The notes: a model not told the origin generated them from the sequence alone. Positions 35,321 to 47,030 are shown, counted from the stretch's first letter. The stretch is 64,000 nt of DNA from Symsagittifera roscoffensis (GCF_963678635.1 NC_087063.1:10884386-10948385); one strand, 5' to 3'. Program-made: numbers and translations.

Positions 35321-35984
35321 TGATTGGAAATTGATACTAAAAAATATGTAAAAGTGAATGAATGAATGTATTTTAACAATTTTCCTTGCATAAATGTTGC
35401 CGTTTTAACTTTCTTAGACTAATTTATTTAAGTGGCACAGAGCTGTCTGATCTAGCCGGTATAAGTCTGTCACAAGTTTTTCAGATGAATTCCAAGTTCT
35501 TAGACCTAATGGATTTTTTTATCCAGTCACGGCGGGCAGCTATTGCAAAAGCTAGTGTAAATGCTGGTATTTGCAGGACAAGTATAGCTCCCAAACAGGA
35601 TGAAAAAAAATTGAGCTATTACTTTTTGTTTCTTCCGACCATATATGGGAAGGGAACTTTGGTTTCAGGTATAATTTTTTTCACACGAAATCAAGTGCCC
35701 AAAGAAGTTGCGTTATTATAGAGACCTTTCAACTGTGCATTGAACTCCAATGAAAAATCCCAGAAAAACTGTCTCAATTTCGACACAAACCTGCTTAAAA
35801 ATATTGGCTTTTCTGGTTAATTTAGAGCATGAGGGTTGCAAAAGTAATGATGAAACAAAAACGTTTGATAAGTTTATATAGTTTTAATGAATTTGAATAT
35901 ACGTTTGGGTCAATTTTTATTTTTTTGAATTGTGTTTTCTACAATGAGAAATAGCCGAAAAAACGTGACAGTTAATTGCTTCAG

Positions 35985-36255
35985 GTGCAAACTGTGAGAA
36001 AACCGACCCCTGCAGGACCTCACCGAAACCATGTCTTCACGGGGGCAAATGCGTGCCCCCCTCTCCCTCTTCGGGGGCAAGGGGGAGGAGTTTCGAGTGT
36101 GAATGCCCGCGAGGCTTCAGGGGGGACATTTGTGAGTCGAAGGACGGATGTGCCGACGATCCATGTGAGAACGGAGCCGAATGCGTGAACGCGTTGAATG
36201 GGGAAGCCACTTGCACTTGTGCCGAGAATACTTATGGAAAATTCTGTCAATACCG
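35985..36255 (+). CDS. EGF-repeat protein, exon 4
   Basis: Acceptor GCTTCAG, entry phase 1; ends TACCG|GTAAGA in phase 2. It supplies Cys6 of module 4 (GANC), complete module 5 (DPCRTSPKPCLHGGKC, a Ser/Pro/Gly loop, then FECECPRGFRGDIC) and complete module 6 (DGCADDPCENGAEC, ATCTCAENTYGKFC). It ends in QY plus part of an Arg codon. GC content is far above the surrounding intron. The asymmetric exit phase (2) is matched by exon 5. Confidence 0.92.
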
Positions 36256-36490
36256 GTAAGAGCGACACGACAAGTTCATCTCGTTGATCTATCATCACAT
36301 TGAACGGCATATTTGTCCCACTTGAAAGGCTAATATTCAGCTGAACACTTTTTAAAAATTCAAGTGAAGTTAACTAATAGCTGAAGCTTTCAAAAAATTC
36401 AAGGAAAATAGTAAAAATTTAAGACATTGTTTGAAGTCTTGAAATTGACAACACCTCACCTCCCCCCATCCACCCACCCACCCACCCACA

Positions 36491-36543
<53 letters not shown>

Positions 36544-37432
36544 AAACACACATCATCATCAAGAAAATGCTGATCCAACACGGTGTTAATCCCTAAGATG
36601 CAACCTTTGCTGTGAAATGCTTCCTGTAAACCGGTGATAAGGTGAACATCGTCTCTGTTTTTCACTGAAGAATTTTTAGTTTTTAGGCCAACCGTTTTTT
36701 TATAATATAATTTTTTGACCTAGAAGTGAGACTTTATTTATTTTTAGCCTAAAAGGATTCTTTTTCAATCTAAAATGGAATTAATCAAAACATTTTATGA
36801 AGTTCTGTACAAAAAAGGATATTAGTACGGTGTTATAAAAAGATTATCTCGTATGCTGACCATTTCCCCTCGTGAACAAAATAATCAAAAAAGATTGACA
36901 ATGAGGTCATATATCTGTAGGAGTAATAATGGGAAAATCTATAATCACAGGGATTGCTCAGATCATTACAGCGAAAAGTAATTAAGACTTATTCATGATA
37001 TATTTTTTATATATTTTTAGCAGTGAGCTTAGGCATTGCAATTTTTAAATCCCTAACAAAAACATCAGTTTGGTAATTTTAGGGGTTTTTAAATGAAAGT
37101 TTTGGAAAAATTTCCTTTCATGCGAATGTCTCAGCATGACTAAGCTTAAATAAACAAAGCATCATGAGAAAAAAAACAACAATTTAATGGGTGTAAATCA
37201 TGGAGCAAAAGAGTTCGAGGGCCGGGGGGGGGGGGGGGGCAAACGCTTACTTTTAAAGGTCAATTTTAAAACTTTGATGCTTTGGCTTCAACCAATTATA
37301 TGAGATCGTTTTACCCATTTTACAAAGGAGGACGACTTTTTGTTTTTTATAACAACTAACCCCCTCCCCTCACTTAGTAATTTTTCATTGGAAGAGGGGG
37401 TAGTTAACAAGATCAGTTATATTTCACTGTAG
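36256..37432 (+). other. Intron 4 (1.18 kb, GT-AG, phase 2)
   Basis: Donor CCG|GTAAGA and acceptor CACTGTAG. It contains a (CA)n tract and a poly-G run of 16 (37224-37239). Near the 3' end is a short inverted pair, AACTAACCCCCTCCCC and GGGGGTAGTTAAC. Nothing else recognised. Confidence 0.8.
36467..36550 (+). repeat. (CACC)n then (CA)n microsatellite
   Basis: CCACCCACCCACCCA followed by about 30 CA units with occasional CAAA interruptions. Confidence 0.9.
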
Positions 37433-37608
37433 AGACAATTGCGCCTCTGAGCCTTGTGGGGACAGAGGGGTGTGCAAAAGCGACAAGAGTGTGAAAGATG
37501 GCTTCATCTGTGTGTGCAAGGGGGGCTACTTCGGAGTCCACTGCGAGCTACAGGATCCCTGTGTGCTCGACCAGCCATGCCAGAACAATGCCAACTGCAT
37601 CAGTAACG
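37433..37608 (+). CDS. EGF-repeat protein, exon 5
   Basis: Entry in phase 2 completes the Arg codon; ends AACG|GTAAAC in phase 1. It encodes module 7 complete (DNCASEPCGDRGVC, GFICVCKGGYFGVHC) and the first three cysteines of module 8 (DPCVLDQPCQNNANC). The start at 37433 rather than 37435 (TAGAG has two AGs) is fixed by the frame. Spacing is typical of EGF, with VCKGGYFG before Cys6. Confidence 0.92.
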
Positions 37609-37646
37609 GTAAACTCAACAATAATATTAGCAAAATAGGTTTCAAC

Positions 37647-37735
37647 ACGTCGTATTGGGGCTTTGTTTTCTGTAACGATTAATCATTATTCATTAATGAT
37701 TAATCGTTACAGAAAACGAAGCCCAAATACGATGA
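37647..37735. repeat. Long near-perfect hairpin (42-nt arms, 5-nt loop)
   Basis: The left arm 37647-37688 is the reverse complement of 37694-37735 with about four mismatches, and the loop is TTCAT. It sits 38 bases downstream of the exon 5 donor. It could be a tiny foldback insertion; no repeat family was assigned. Confidence 0.85.
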
Positions 37736-38119
37736 TCGGAAATTCAATACTTCTGTTTTCCGGAGTCGAAAATGTCAACAAGCATAAATTTCCAGCAATC
37801 AGTTATCAAAATTATAATTAATACTCAAAGCGAAACGTTAGGGGACCAGCCTATTAGCAAGTGTCGATTAGCATGCCCATGTAAAAGAGTGTAACTTGTA
37901 AATTCGCTATTTTACATTTTTTTTCTTTCAAATTTGCTTTTTTGAATGTAATTGCTTTCAAATGTAATTAGCCAAAACTTTAATAAGGCGAAAGTGAAAT
38001 TTTAACTAGTCTACCTTGTCAACGGTTTTTGAAAACATTTGTAATTTTAGGCTAATTTGTTTTTCATCTGAAAGCAAACCCAGTTAAAGCAAGTAACGCA
38101 TGCTAATAGGCAGACATGC

Positions 38120-38590
38120 TAATTGCTACGCCCCCCAAGACAGTAACTGGCGCTCCCAGTCATTTCCGCCCCAAAATCCCAGTCATTTCCACTTCTGTCA
38201 TTCCAGCCGCAAACGCAGTCAGTTCCACCCCAATGACTATGCACAAAATTAAACCTAATTAAAACCATTCAACTTTAATTAATCATAAGTCGCTTCGAAT
38301 TAAATATTCCGTTTGTTTGTTCATGAATGTCAAAGCGAATAAAAGAGAAAATTGTAAAACAACCCTTATGTTTGATAATGTATATCAAAGCGAATGATAG
38401 GGACAATGGTAAAAAAAAATCCCGTATGATTGATAATGTATATCAAAGCGAAAGAAAGGGAATAGTTTTGAGGCAATAATTACTGGGGCGAAAATTACTG
38501 GGGTGAAAATGACTGGGGCGGAAACGACTGGGTTTTAGGCGGTGAAAGTGTTTAGGGGCGAAAATGACTGGTTACGAGTAAATGGCTCCA
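38120..38590. mobile_element. Foldback element with arrays of CAGTCATTTCCGCCCC
   Basis: The left arm repeats CCCAGTCATTTCCGCCCC-type units three to four times. The right arm repeats the reverse complement (GGGGCGAAAATGACTGG, GGGGCGGAAACGACTGGG). Between them are two to three tandem copies of a unit with TTGATAATGTATATCAAAGCGAA. Confidence 0.7.
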
Positions 38591-39296
38591 ATGAAATTTC
38601 AGGAATTAGATAGCCAAAGGTTCATCAACGCTTCAAACAAAATGATAGTTCAAAATTACTGGGACAATAACTGGGCAAAAACGGTAGTCTGCGCTAATAA
38701 GTTTTAATGAAACACGTATTAAAAAATTAATTAGTGCTTAAAGAAAAACATTTATTTCTAATTTGAGATTATTGTTTAGCAAAGGCAACAATATTTGCTA
38801 TAATTAAAAAAAATCAAATTAGATTTGCGCTGAGTAGTTTTTTAGAAGGATACAAGACTAACGTCCGTTATGATTTTAAAATTGGGAGGAAAACACTCAC
38901 CCTACGCCATAAAAATATAGTTTCTTCCAGTCATTTATTGACTATTTATTGGCTTCCTTAAGAAAATGAAATCGTTTCAATATAGTTTCATAAAAAATTT
39001 TAGTTTTTGAAAATTTATGAACCATCCTGCTTAATCGAATTTTTTTTCTTCGAAAATGCCCCTGAAAGTTTTCATTATCGTTTGGAAAACAGTTGGATTT
39101 AGCCAGATAACTTCTATGAAATACAATTTTCTTAGACCAGATTTGTACTTTATGAAAGTGAAAACACAAAAAGCAAATTAAAAAACGAAAAATTTTAAAT
39201 AAACTAACGATGAAATTCAGGATTTAGAGCTTCAATTGAGACATAATTTACAGAAATTGAAGCATGACATACTGCTATTACCTCAATCAAAATTCA

Positions 39297-39914
39297 AGCA
39301 AGACTGCTCGTATCAGGGCGAAGCAGTAATAAATAACAAAAAAAATTAGTGTAATAAAATAAAATGAAAATTTTTTTTCTTCTAAAATTTGAAAATTTTT
39401 ATGAAAATTATCCCCCACATGCCATATAAAGAACAAAAGGATATATTTTCAGCATAAATATTCCGTTTTCGTCGAAAGTCGGATCAAAAACAAACAAAAC
39501 TAACAAGACTGAAAAATCATCCTCCCACAATTTTTATGAAAACCATCCCCCCACACGCCATATAAAGTACGAAAAAACAGATTTCGCTCCATGTAACAAA
39601 TCAATTTTGGCAAATAAACTTCATTCAACCAATGGGGAAAGGTTTCTAAGACAAATTACATATCCACTTGCGCAATAATAGCGTGAAATATATTGCGCGT
39701 TAATTGTCCCAAATTGGCCAAAATGGCAATATTTACATCCCCATAACTTTACGAAAAATGATCACTGGTAAAATATCATTTCAAATTTAAGCTTAGGACA
39801 ACAATAGATTTCGAATGATGTATAAAAATTCCATTAAAAGTCGAAATTGTCTGAAGAAAAAAAAACGCACACCAAGCACAAATATTCCGTTACTTTCGTA
39901 TCGAAAGTCGGAAC
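39297..39914 (-). mobile_element. Helentron-like element with internal partial duplication
   Basis: CAAGACTGCTCGTATCAGGGC at 39297; GCCATATAAAG occurs twice (about 39421 and 39557), with a CGAAAGTCGG end-like piece between (about 39472). It ends TATCGAAAGTCGGAACA. It looks like two copies fused by recombination. Confidence 0.65.
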
Positions 39915-41446
39915 AATAAATAATCATGCTTCAAGTAAGTACCCAGTTTGGTCAAACAGTCACTAACAAAATTTTTTTATTTACTCAAATAGCCATTTGA
40001 ATGAAAACACAACAGCTAGCCTAGTTTACTTTGAGTGCAAGTCTTGCAAGATTTTTGAAAAGAAATTCAAATCTTTCAAAATTTGTACTCTTAAATCGTA
40101 ATGCAAATCCAGCTAGTATTTTGCAAGTTGCTGGCAAATTTTGCTTTCTCTAGAAAATAAAACGTTCACTGACGATTTAAACTTAATGTATTTCCAAAAA
40201 ACTTTAAATACTCATTTTTTTGCCTTGTTTGATCATAATAATTTTTCAAATTAGGATTATTTAGCGGTAGAAAACTTTCTGATTACTTAAACCAATGTTT
40301 TTTAAACTTTAACTCCAAATTAACTATTTTGAAAATTGTTTTTAAAAATTGTTGCATATACTTTTAGGGACTTTCGCTTGCATTTGTTTTTTGTTTCGCC
40401 TTAGGTTAAATTTTAACCAGCAATCCTCGCTGTTAGATTTTGCTAGCTATACGCTAGAGACTTGCAGAAGATGAAAAAAAAACCAGAAAATTTACCAAAA
40501 TAGCAAAAAAAACACCGATTGTACTATTATGCAAAATCTTGCTTAATTCTTGCAAATGGACTGCAAATCTCGCAAAAAACTTCAAAACTAAATGCAATTC
40601 TTGCAAAAATCTTGCAAGAAAAAAGCAAGAACAAAGAATTTTTTTCAAGATTTTTTAAAAATTTTTTTGCAAAATTTGCATTCCAAGAACACCAAGGTAG
40701 AATCGTCTTCTGTTAAATCAACATTGATTCAACCATCTACTAGAAAACCTCCGCAAGTAATTAAAGTTCAAAAGAATGTGAGAAATTTGGTTCCATGACC
40801 ACGCAGAAGGGTCATTTTGTTTGCTTTGCCAAATGTGAGGGTCAAATTTTTGAGAAGATGATGCTTTCTGAACACACTCAGAAATTCTATGAAAGAACCA
40901 GGACGAAATTAGGAAAAACAGGCGCCATCTTTTCCTCAGGGATTTGAACCCAAGACCGCATCCAAAAGTCTCCTATTTGATAGTAATTAACAACAGCCAA
41001 TTTTGCGTGTTAAATCATAAAACTTTCGAAATTTGCATTAAACGCTAATTTTGAGTAGAAAAAAAACGGAACTTTTTTGGTCAAAACTGAACACAAAAAT
41101 GACCAAAGTTTTCAAAAGTTTACTTGTAGCGCAGAAACCATTGGAAAAGTAAGGTTTTTCTAAAAACTTCCAAAAGTTTTGTAAATTTCTCCCAAAGACA
41201 AACATATATAAACCCCTGTTTTGAAGAGTTCGTTTTGGTTGATTTTTTTTCTCTTTTTTGATCTAAGCCCGCGATTATGTGTTCATGTTGCGCGCTATTA
41301 TTGACGCCACAGGGCAAAGAAGAAACAATCAAAAAAGTTTCTTGTAATTCTTAGTTCGGGGCACCACTGCGCTTTTCCGTAAGGATTTGTGCGGCTTGTA
41401 TACTGGTCTTTTACCTTGGTGATGAATGATCTCAACCTGTTTGCAG

Positions 41447-41588
41447 GCAACGGGAGTTTCGAGTGCGAGTGTGAGGCGCAGTCAGGTAATTGGGGCAACA
41501 GGTGTCAATACAGCAATGAGTGCATCCACAAACCGTGCAGGAACTCAGGGCAGTGCTTCAACGACACCAACAGTGCACTAGGCTACAG
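41447..41588 (+). CDS. EGF-repeat protein, exon 6
   Basis: Acceptor TTTGCAG, entry phase 1 completing Gly; ends TACAG|GTAACA in phase 2. It encodes the end of module 8 (GSFECECEAQSGNWGNRC) and the first half of module 9 (NECIHKPCRNSGQC, FNDTNSALGY). Module 8 has an altered C-terminal loop, AQSGNWG where GYxG is usual. The donor splits an Arg codon that exon 7 completes. Confidence 0.9.
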
Positions 41589-42099
41589 GTAACAGTCATT
41601 TTGCTTCTTTTACTTTGTACCTGATGATGATTTTCTGTAAGACATGGCTGTGGTGGTGAAGTTGCGAAGTCTCCGCCTTTCAATCGAAAGGTCTGTGGTT
41701 CGAGACTCATCATGATTCGTGATTGTCGCTCACGAGTATGAAGCAACTTTCATAAAAAATTTACTGGCACAAAAATTTTATTTGAAAATAAAATCAAGTA
41801 ATGCTTAACCAGAGACAGAAGAATGGTTCTACATCCCTCAATTCTGGTTGCCAGTTTTACTCCCAAAGGCTTCAATTTGGTACTATTTTTTGGCATGACC
41901 AAAACAAAAAAATTTTGCCGCCATTATAACAATTTTGAAGAAAGAGGGCACCAAAAACAAAAATTTTTGTCAAGCAATTCTAAAAATTGCTCAAAAAGAT
42001 TTTTTACCCATAAGTTTCGGTAGAGCTCAAAAACTTCAAAACGGCTGACCTAAAAAACAATACAAAAAAAACTGAAGTTGTGATCAAAATGACTCATAG
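41589..42099 (+). other. Intron 6 (511 bp, GT-AG, phase 2)
   Basis: Holds a SINE-like copy (41642-41765). Further on (about 41820-42060) there is weak similarity to the hAT-like MITE interior (GCTCAAAAA, GGCTGACCTAAAAAA). Confidence 0.75.
41642..41765 (+). mobile_element. tRNA-derived SINE-like copy
   Basis: The anticodon-arm-like palindrome CCTTTCAATCGAAAGG precedes a B-box-like GGTTCGAGACT (41697-41707). The body ATGATTCGTGATTG...ATGAAGCAACTTT matches the reverse copy at 57110-57235. It ends in an A-rich tail. Confidence 0.6.
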
Positions 42100-42428
42100 G
42101 TGCAAATGTCCGGGTACGTTTGACGGTCAGAACTGTGAGAACATTAACCAGTGCAAGAACGTCACTTTCTGCACCGGCCATGGAACATGCAAAGACAACA
42201 TGTGCATCTGTGACGACGACTATTACGGTGCACACTGTGAGAACTTCAATGCGTGCGAAGTGATTAGACCGTGCAAACATTCAAGTGAGTGCACGCCCAC
42301 AGGTGATAACAGCTACAGGTGTGAGTGTGATCACGGATACCACGGCACCAATTGTGAGAAGTTTGATCCCTGTCATGCTCAACCCTGCTTCAATGGAGGC
42401 AGTTGCGTTCTTCAGGATGACAAAATGG
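42100..42428 (+). CDS. EGF-repeat protein, exon 7
   Basis: Acceptor CTCATAG, entry phase 2; ends AAATGG|GTAAGC in phase 1. It encodes the end of module 9 (CKCPGTFDGQNC), module 10, a short one (NQCKNVTFCTGHGTCKDNM, CICDDDYYGAHC), module 11 (NACEVIRPCKHSSEC, YRCECDHGYHGTNC) and the first half of module 12 (DPCHAQPCFNGGSCVLQDDKM). Module 10 has only four residues between Cys3 and Cys4, so it lacks most of the central loop. Nothing suggests a domain other than EGF. Confidence 0.93.
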
Positions 42429-43430
42429 GTAAGCGCAGCCCAGTGAAATGAGTGAGAAATGTAGTTTTTAACCAGGCGAAACTATTGTTCTCCGTAAATA
42501 GCTGCATTTCTTTCTTCCCGCGTGGATGAAATGTTTTAACTTAATTTAATACCGTGTTTTAACCTTAAGATCATTTTAATATTACCGTAAGATCATTGTG
42601 TACCGTAGTTGACGAGGATGGGCTATCTTGTAAGAATCTTGCAAGAATGTGCAAAATAGTCCATCGTCGTCAACTAGGGTAGCTCCTCCAAAGAAGTAGA
42701 AGAGAAGGTGTGAACGAATTTTTGAGTTGTTGTTATCAACGAATCAGACTCGAGTTTTTTTCGCAAACAGTTTTGTTGCTGAGTTAAATTGTAAAGTGGG
42801 CTTTTGGATCTTTATTTCTTTAGTTATATCGAATAAGTTATATCGGCAATCCAAATGTGTATTCGGAGTGTGAAAAAAAAACAATCGAAAAAAAAACAAA
42901 CCAATAATTATTCGAAGTATAAACCGCCTACCTTTTAACAATCAAAATCAATGAGCAGTTACATAATAATTGGATTAACTTTTATGACAGTTATGAAACC
43001 ATTAAAATTGAAATTAAAGCAAGGATTGACAGTTACTGTGCAAAAATCATAGAAAGCTCCGATCACAATAATAAGAGACTAAACAAAGTTTTTTTTCTCC
43101 AAATGATGTTATTTTTATTCTTGGTTCGATGAGACGAAACGAAAGAAAGCTTAGAGCTTAGACATATCTTATACTAATAATAAAAGAGATATATTGGAGA
43201 ACAATTTTCCGCGAAAAAATTTTAACAAATATGAAGAAAACTGCTTTGATTTCTTAAATAAATTTTCAAGAAGGCATTAAAGGAAATGCTGAAAACTGAT
43301 TTTACTTGAGTGAGGCTGAATCTTTAAGATTTAAATTGAATTAAACTGAATAAAATAAATTGAATTGAACTATCATAAGCCTATTTTTAAGCCGGTCGGT
43401 TTATTCGCTGGAAAGCCAATTTGACCAATT

Positions 43431-43540
43431 TGTCTGTCTATTGTCAAATTGGATATGAGTTCCGATGTTGAGGTCGTGCTTCCGTCTGTCTCCTGTCAAA
43501 TTGGAGGTGATTTCCGAAGTTGAGATCGTGCTGAGTTCAG
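43431..43540 (+). repeat. Direct duplication of about 53 bp
   Basis: Two adjacent copies of GTCTGTCTxxTGTCAAATTGGA followed by TTCCGA-GTTGAG-TCGTGCT, differing at several positions. Confidence 0.75.
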
Positions 43541-44335
43541 TGAAGTTGAGCTTTTGGGGTGCGCGAATGACGAGTCAAACTTTCTGACATGTCGACATTG
43601 GGTTGCGCTATTGATGCGGTATCCTGAAACTAGCTGCCGTGGTCTTGAGTTATTATTAGCGAGCTGTGGGGAAGGCGAAAAGTGATATCCGGCATGCTGG
43701 GGGACATGAAGTGGCTCATCGTAAAATTTGGTCAATGATGCAGTCTTTGTGTTGACTGCGGGTGAGGTTGGCATTCATGCTCTGGGAAAATGTTACACTT
43801 GCTGTTGTGTGCACTGCTTGCTATGGATTTATTCGGCGTTGATGCTGTTCTCTTGGTTCACTGTAAATGTTGTTGCAGCGGCTTGACATGTCGGTTCAGT
43901 GTTTGAGGCGTTGCGAATTGTAGCGGTCGTAGACACATTGCTGTTCAGTCCAGACGAAAGCGAGGAAGTTGAAAAGGTTACTTGAAAAGACTTGTCGTTT
44001 CTTTTGTATTCTATCTGCGCCTTTCTGTTTTTAATCATCTGAGTTTTTAGACGAGCTAGTAAGATCTGTTTTGTTTCATAGGTTCCAGCGTTCATGAGCG
44101 TAAGAGTCTCGTCTTCATGGAATAAATTGTCGCGTCAAAATTGTTTATATAACTGGTAATTACTTCGATGGTATCATGGCTTGCATCAAATTCGAATAAT
44201 GTAGATCATAATGAGGCTGTTTCGTGTTCAATTACTAGCAATTTGTTTTCGTTAGTGCAATCCAAAGCGTTGTTTCTCGTGTTTTGTACAGTAGTTTTAG
44301 GTGCATTCGTTTTCTTTCTACGTTTGTCAGGCATG
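43496..44335 (-). pseudogene. Frameshifted coding relic, possibly gag-like (unidentified)
   Basis: On the - strand an ATG at 44335 opens MPDKRRKKTNAPKTT and runs about 41 codons to a TGA after ETASL. The same frame then continues as SHDTIEVITSYINNF. A shift leads to TYETKQILLARLKTQMIK followed by a long Ser/Thr/Asn-rich stretch (to about 43829), stops, and a further open stretch (43774-43496). Base composition is clearly richer in GC than the surroundings. A basic start, a helical middle and a low-complexity polar tail recall retroelement gag/ORF1 proteins, but no zinc knuckle, protease or polymerase was found. It could also be a decayed host gene. Confidence 0.35.
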
Positions 44336-46460
44336 CTTTAGGCTAAATTGACAGTTTAAAGCAGAAAAAGTTTCAAGTAAATTGACGTATTAAAAAATGG
44401 GAGTAATTAAAAAAACCGATGAGGAACATAACAAAATTGACAAATTTTTTGTTTAAAAGGATGCATCAACAACAATAAGAAACGCATCTAAACAAGGAAA
44501 GGCTGATAAAAGGTGTTGGCTCGGGAAACTTGGGCGCCATAATGTCCCAGTCTAATTCTCTAAAAGCATCGTGAGTTAGTATTTGAGGGACAAAAGAACT
44601 AATAGGCGACAGTGAAGGGTTTTGGGGGACAGTAACCGTACCTAATCCAAAGTATATCACAGGAGCTGAGAGAGAGGGAGGTTGACAGCTCTTTTAATGG
44701 TGTGCGCAACGTTGATTAACAATCATACATGTCTACATGAGACATTTGAAGTCATATCCAAAACTTAAAAAATTACTTAGCTGAATGACTGGATCTGCTT
44801 GCTAAAGTAAATAACATTGTCTTTTTGAAAACTGTTTTAATTGATGTAGTTCGATATGTTGCGATGATAATTCACTGCTTTTTTGGAAAATTTGGATGTG
44901 TTTTTTTGGATGTGTAATGTTTTGACACGTGCGTTTTGACACGTGTGTAGTTTTTCTCGACACTGTGAAAATTTTTTGGAATTTTTGTACGATCGTACAA
45001 AGCACTACTCAAAGAGCTTTCAAATCATATATCAATAAAAACCCACACGAAGACAAATATTTTCCCCCACTTTCAGTGTTAGGATCAAAACTTCAATTTT
45101 CGATGTTTTCATACCGTTGGCTAATTTTTGGTTCGATAAACCATCAGATCAAGTATGCCCCTACCCATGAAAACCAATAAGCGAATGAGCCCTCGCTGCA
45201 ACATGAGTTTGTTTTACCACCTTATCTCACACAGAGATCAGTCCAAAAAACTACGGAAAACTGTTCTGCCCCAAAGACCCCAAGACATAGTATGAAAATT
45301 ACCCGACTAACATAGAAGTAGGCGGATGATGTTTAGGAGCCGAAGAGATTTTTATTAGTGTGGACCAGTTGACAAGGAAAATTAAAAAATAATAATAACG
45401 GTTTGAATTTCAGCAAATAATTTTTTGTAAATTTTATTTGCGAAAGCTTCAAAAGTGAAATGGAGTAATTAGAAATGCAAAAGGCTCAAATCTGTTTTAT
45501 TTGACACTTTTGCGATATTTTTTTTCCTTGTACTCGAATCACAATCGAAATGTTTCGACATGATAGAAAACTCCGTACGGCGTTTCGTTCCATAGTAAAC
45601 AGATCACCCGAGCACAAAGATCCTTGTCTGATTGACCCTTGCCGATTCATACTTGCCATTCCAAAAAGCACCCTCAGAATTTATGATCAGAACAAAAAAG
45701 TTTTCACTGACCTCCTTACTTGAAATGAGAACAACTAAATTCTATTTTTAATAAAAAGATTTTAAGAAATTCTGGCCTAAACGTTAACTTGTTTCGTTTT
45801 TTCTCATTACAGTGAACTCTTGTATTTTAATCTCAACTTTAAAAAACGGAAATCATTGCGTCAGCTTATTTCAATAATTTATTACCATTGAATTTTCTCT
45901 AATCAATCAAAAATAGAAGCTAGGTATTTTTAAAACTTTTCTACTCGTGTTAGTAATTATTCATTTCTTTATTGTTTGCGCTTCCTTTTATGGGCAGGCA
46001 GTGAGTCTATCATGACGTTTTTTAATCTGACGTATGTTTCCTTCGTTTGATCTCTGTAAAAAACTTAGATTTGCTAAAAGCTAACAAAATTATAATTGAT
46101 GACACAAAAATGACATGAATAGTTCTTTTTTTTTAGATTAGCTCAGAAATAAAATAGTTGATACGAGACAACGCTAGCATATTTCATATATATAAAAAAT
46201 TGCCGTCTTCATCATCTGTCATAAGCCATTGAACTACTTGGCTTTTTACTACTCTTACGAACACTTACTAACTCAAAAAATATTACACGGCTGCTCGTAT
46301 CAGGGCGAAGCCTTGAATATTTTGATCTCCTTTAATGTGTCTCACTTAGTTTTTCTTTCATGCTTGTTTTTCCCCGATTTCACAAAAGCTTCCATATCAA
46401 GATGTATCAAGAAATATAAAAAGGTTAGACAGTCAGCCCAAATTTGGTTGAAGTTGTCTA

Positions 46461-47030
46461 ATTAGTCTGCATGCCATTTTTTTGATCAATTTGGAATTAA
46501 AAATAAAAGTATTACATGTATATCTCCCCCTATTACATGTATTTTTTTTTAAATATATATTTCATATGTTTTGAATTCTGAGAAAGATTATTTCTCTGCC
46601 CACAGAAGAATAAAACAATGGAAATTACACGCGCATCAATTTTTTGGCATATTTGATCAAAGTAGCACTTTTTTAAAGGCTATGCAACTTCATGCAAAAA
46701 AATCACCTCAAAAACTTTTTTTTAAATTGTAAGACTGGGTTGGCTATTAGTCTGCATGCCATGTTTTTGATCAATTTGGAATTAAAAATAAAAAAGTATT
46801 ACCTGTATATCCTCCCTATCACAAGTTTTTTAATTTCAAAAAGTATTTCATATGTTTTGAATTCTGAGAAAGATTATTTCGCTGCCTACAGAAAAAAAAC
46901 AATGGAAATTACACGCGCATCAGTTTTTTGGCATATTTGATCAAATTAGCCCTTTTTTAAAGGCTATACAACTTCATGCAAAAAAAAATCACCTCAAAAA
47001 TGTTTTTTTTTTAAAATTGTGATACTGGGT
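46461..47030 (+). repeat. Tandem duplication of about 285 bp
   Basis: Two adjacent copies share TTAGTCTGCATGCCAT, TTTGATCAATTTGGAATTAA, TGTTTTGAATTCTGAGAAAG and GAAATTACACGCGCATCA, then AACTTCATGCAAAAAAA. Confidence 0.85.

Larger units (their letters stand above)
37609..41446 (+). other. Intron 5 (3.84 kb, GT-AG, phase 1)
   Basis: Contains a long hairpin, an array-armed foldback and a Helentron-like copy, listed separately. At about 40921-40990 a - strand relic of the hAT-like MITE end carries GGGTTCAAATCCCTGAGG. Nothing recognised in 38600-39290 or 39920-40900; the latter is T/A-rich with many TTGCAAGA/TCTTGCAA motifs. 41000-41440 is unassigned. Confidence 0.75.

Noticed and set aside
36456-36665. 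Minus-strand ORF rich in Cys and Val
   Set aside because: Produced by translating the (CA)n tract.
40921-40990. tRNA-like B-box GGGTTCAAATCCC on the minus strand
   Set aside because: No A-box or cloverleaf, and the flanks match the 3' region of the hAT-like MITE (GGGTCGGCAGGGGGTCGAATCCCTGAGG), so it is a MITE relic.
45486-45720. Possible coding stretch on either strand (DPCLIDPCRF in one plus frame)
   Set aside because: Only two cysteines, no EGF spacing, and inserting it would break the exon 7-8 join that already completes module 12.
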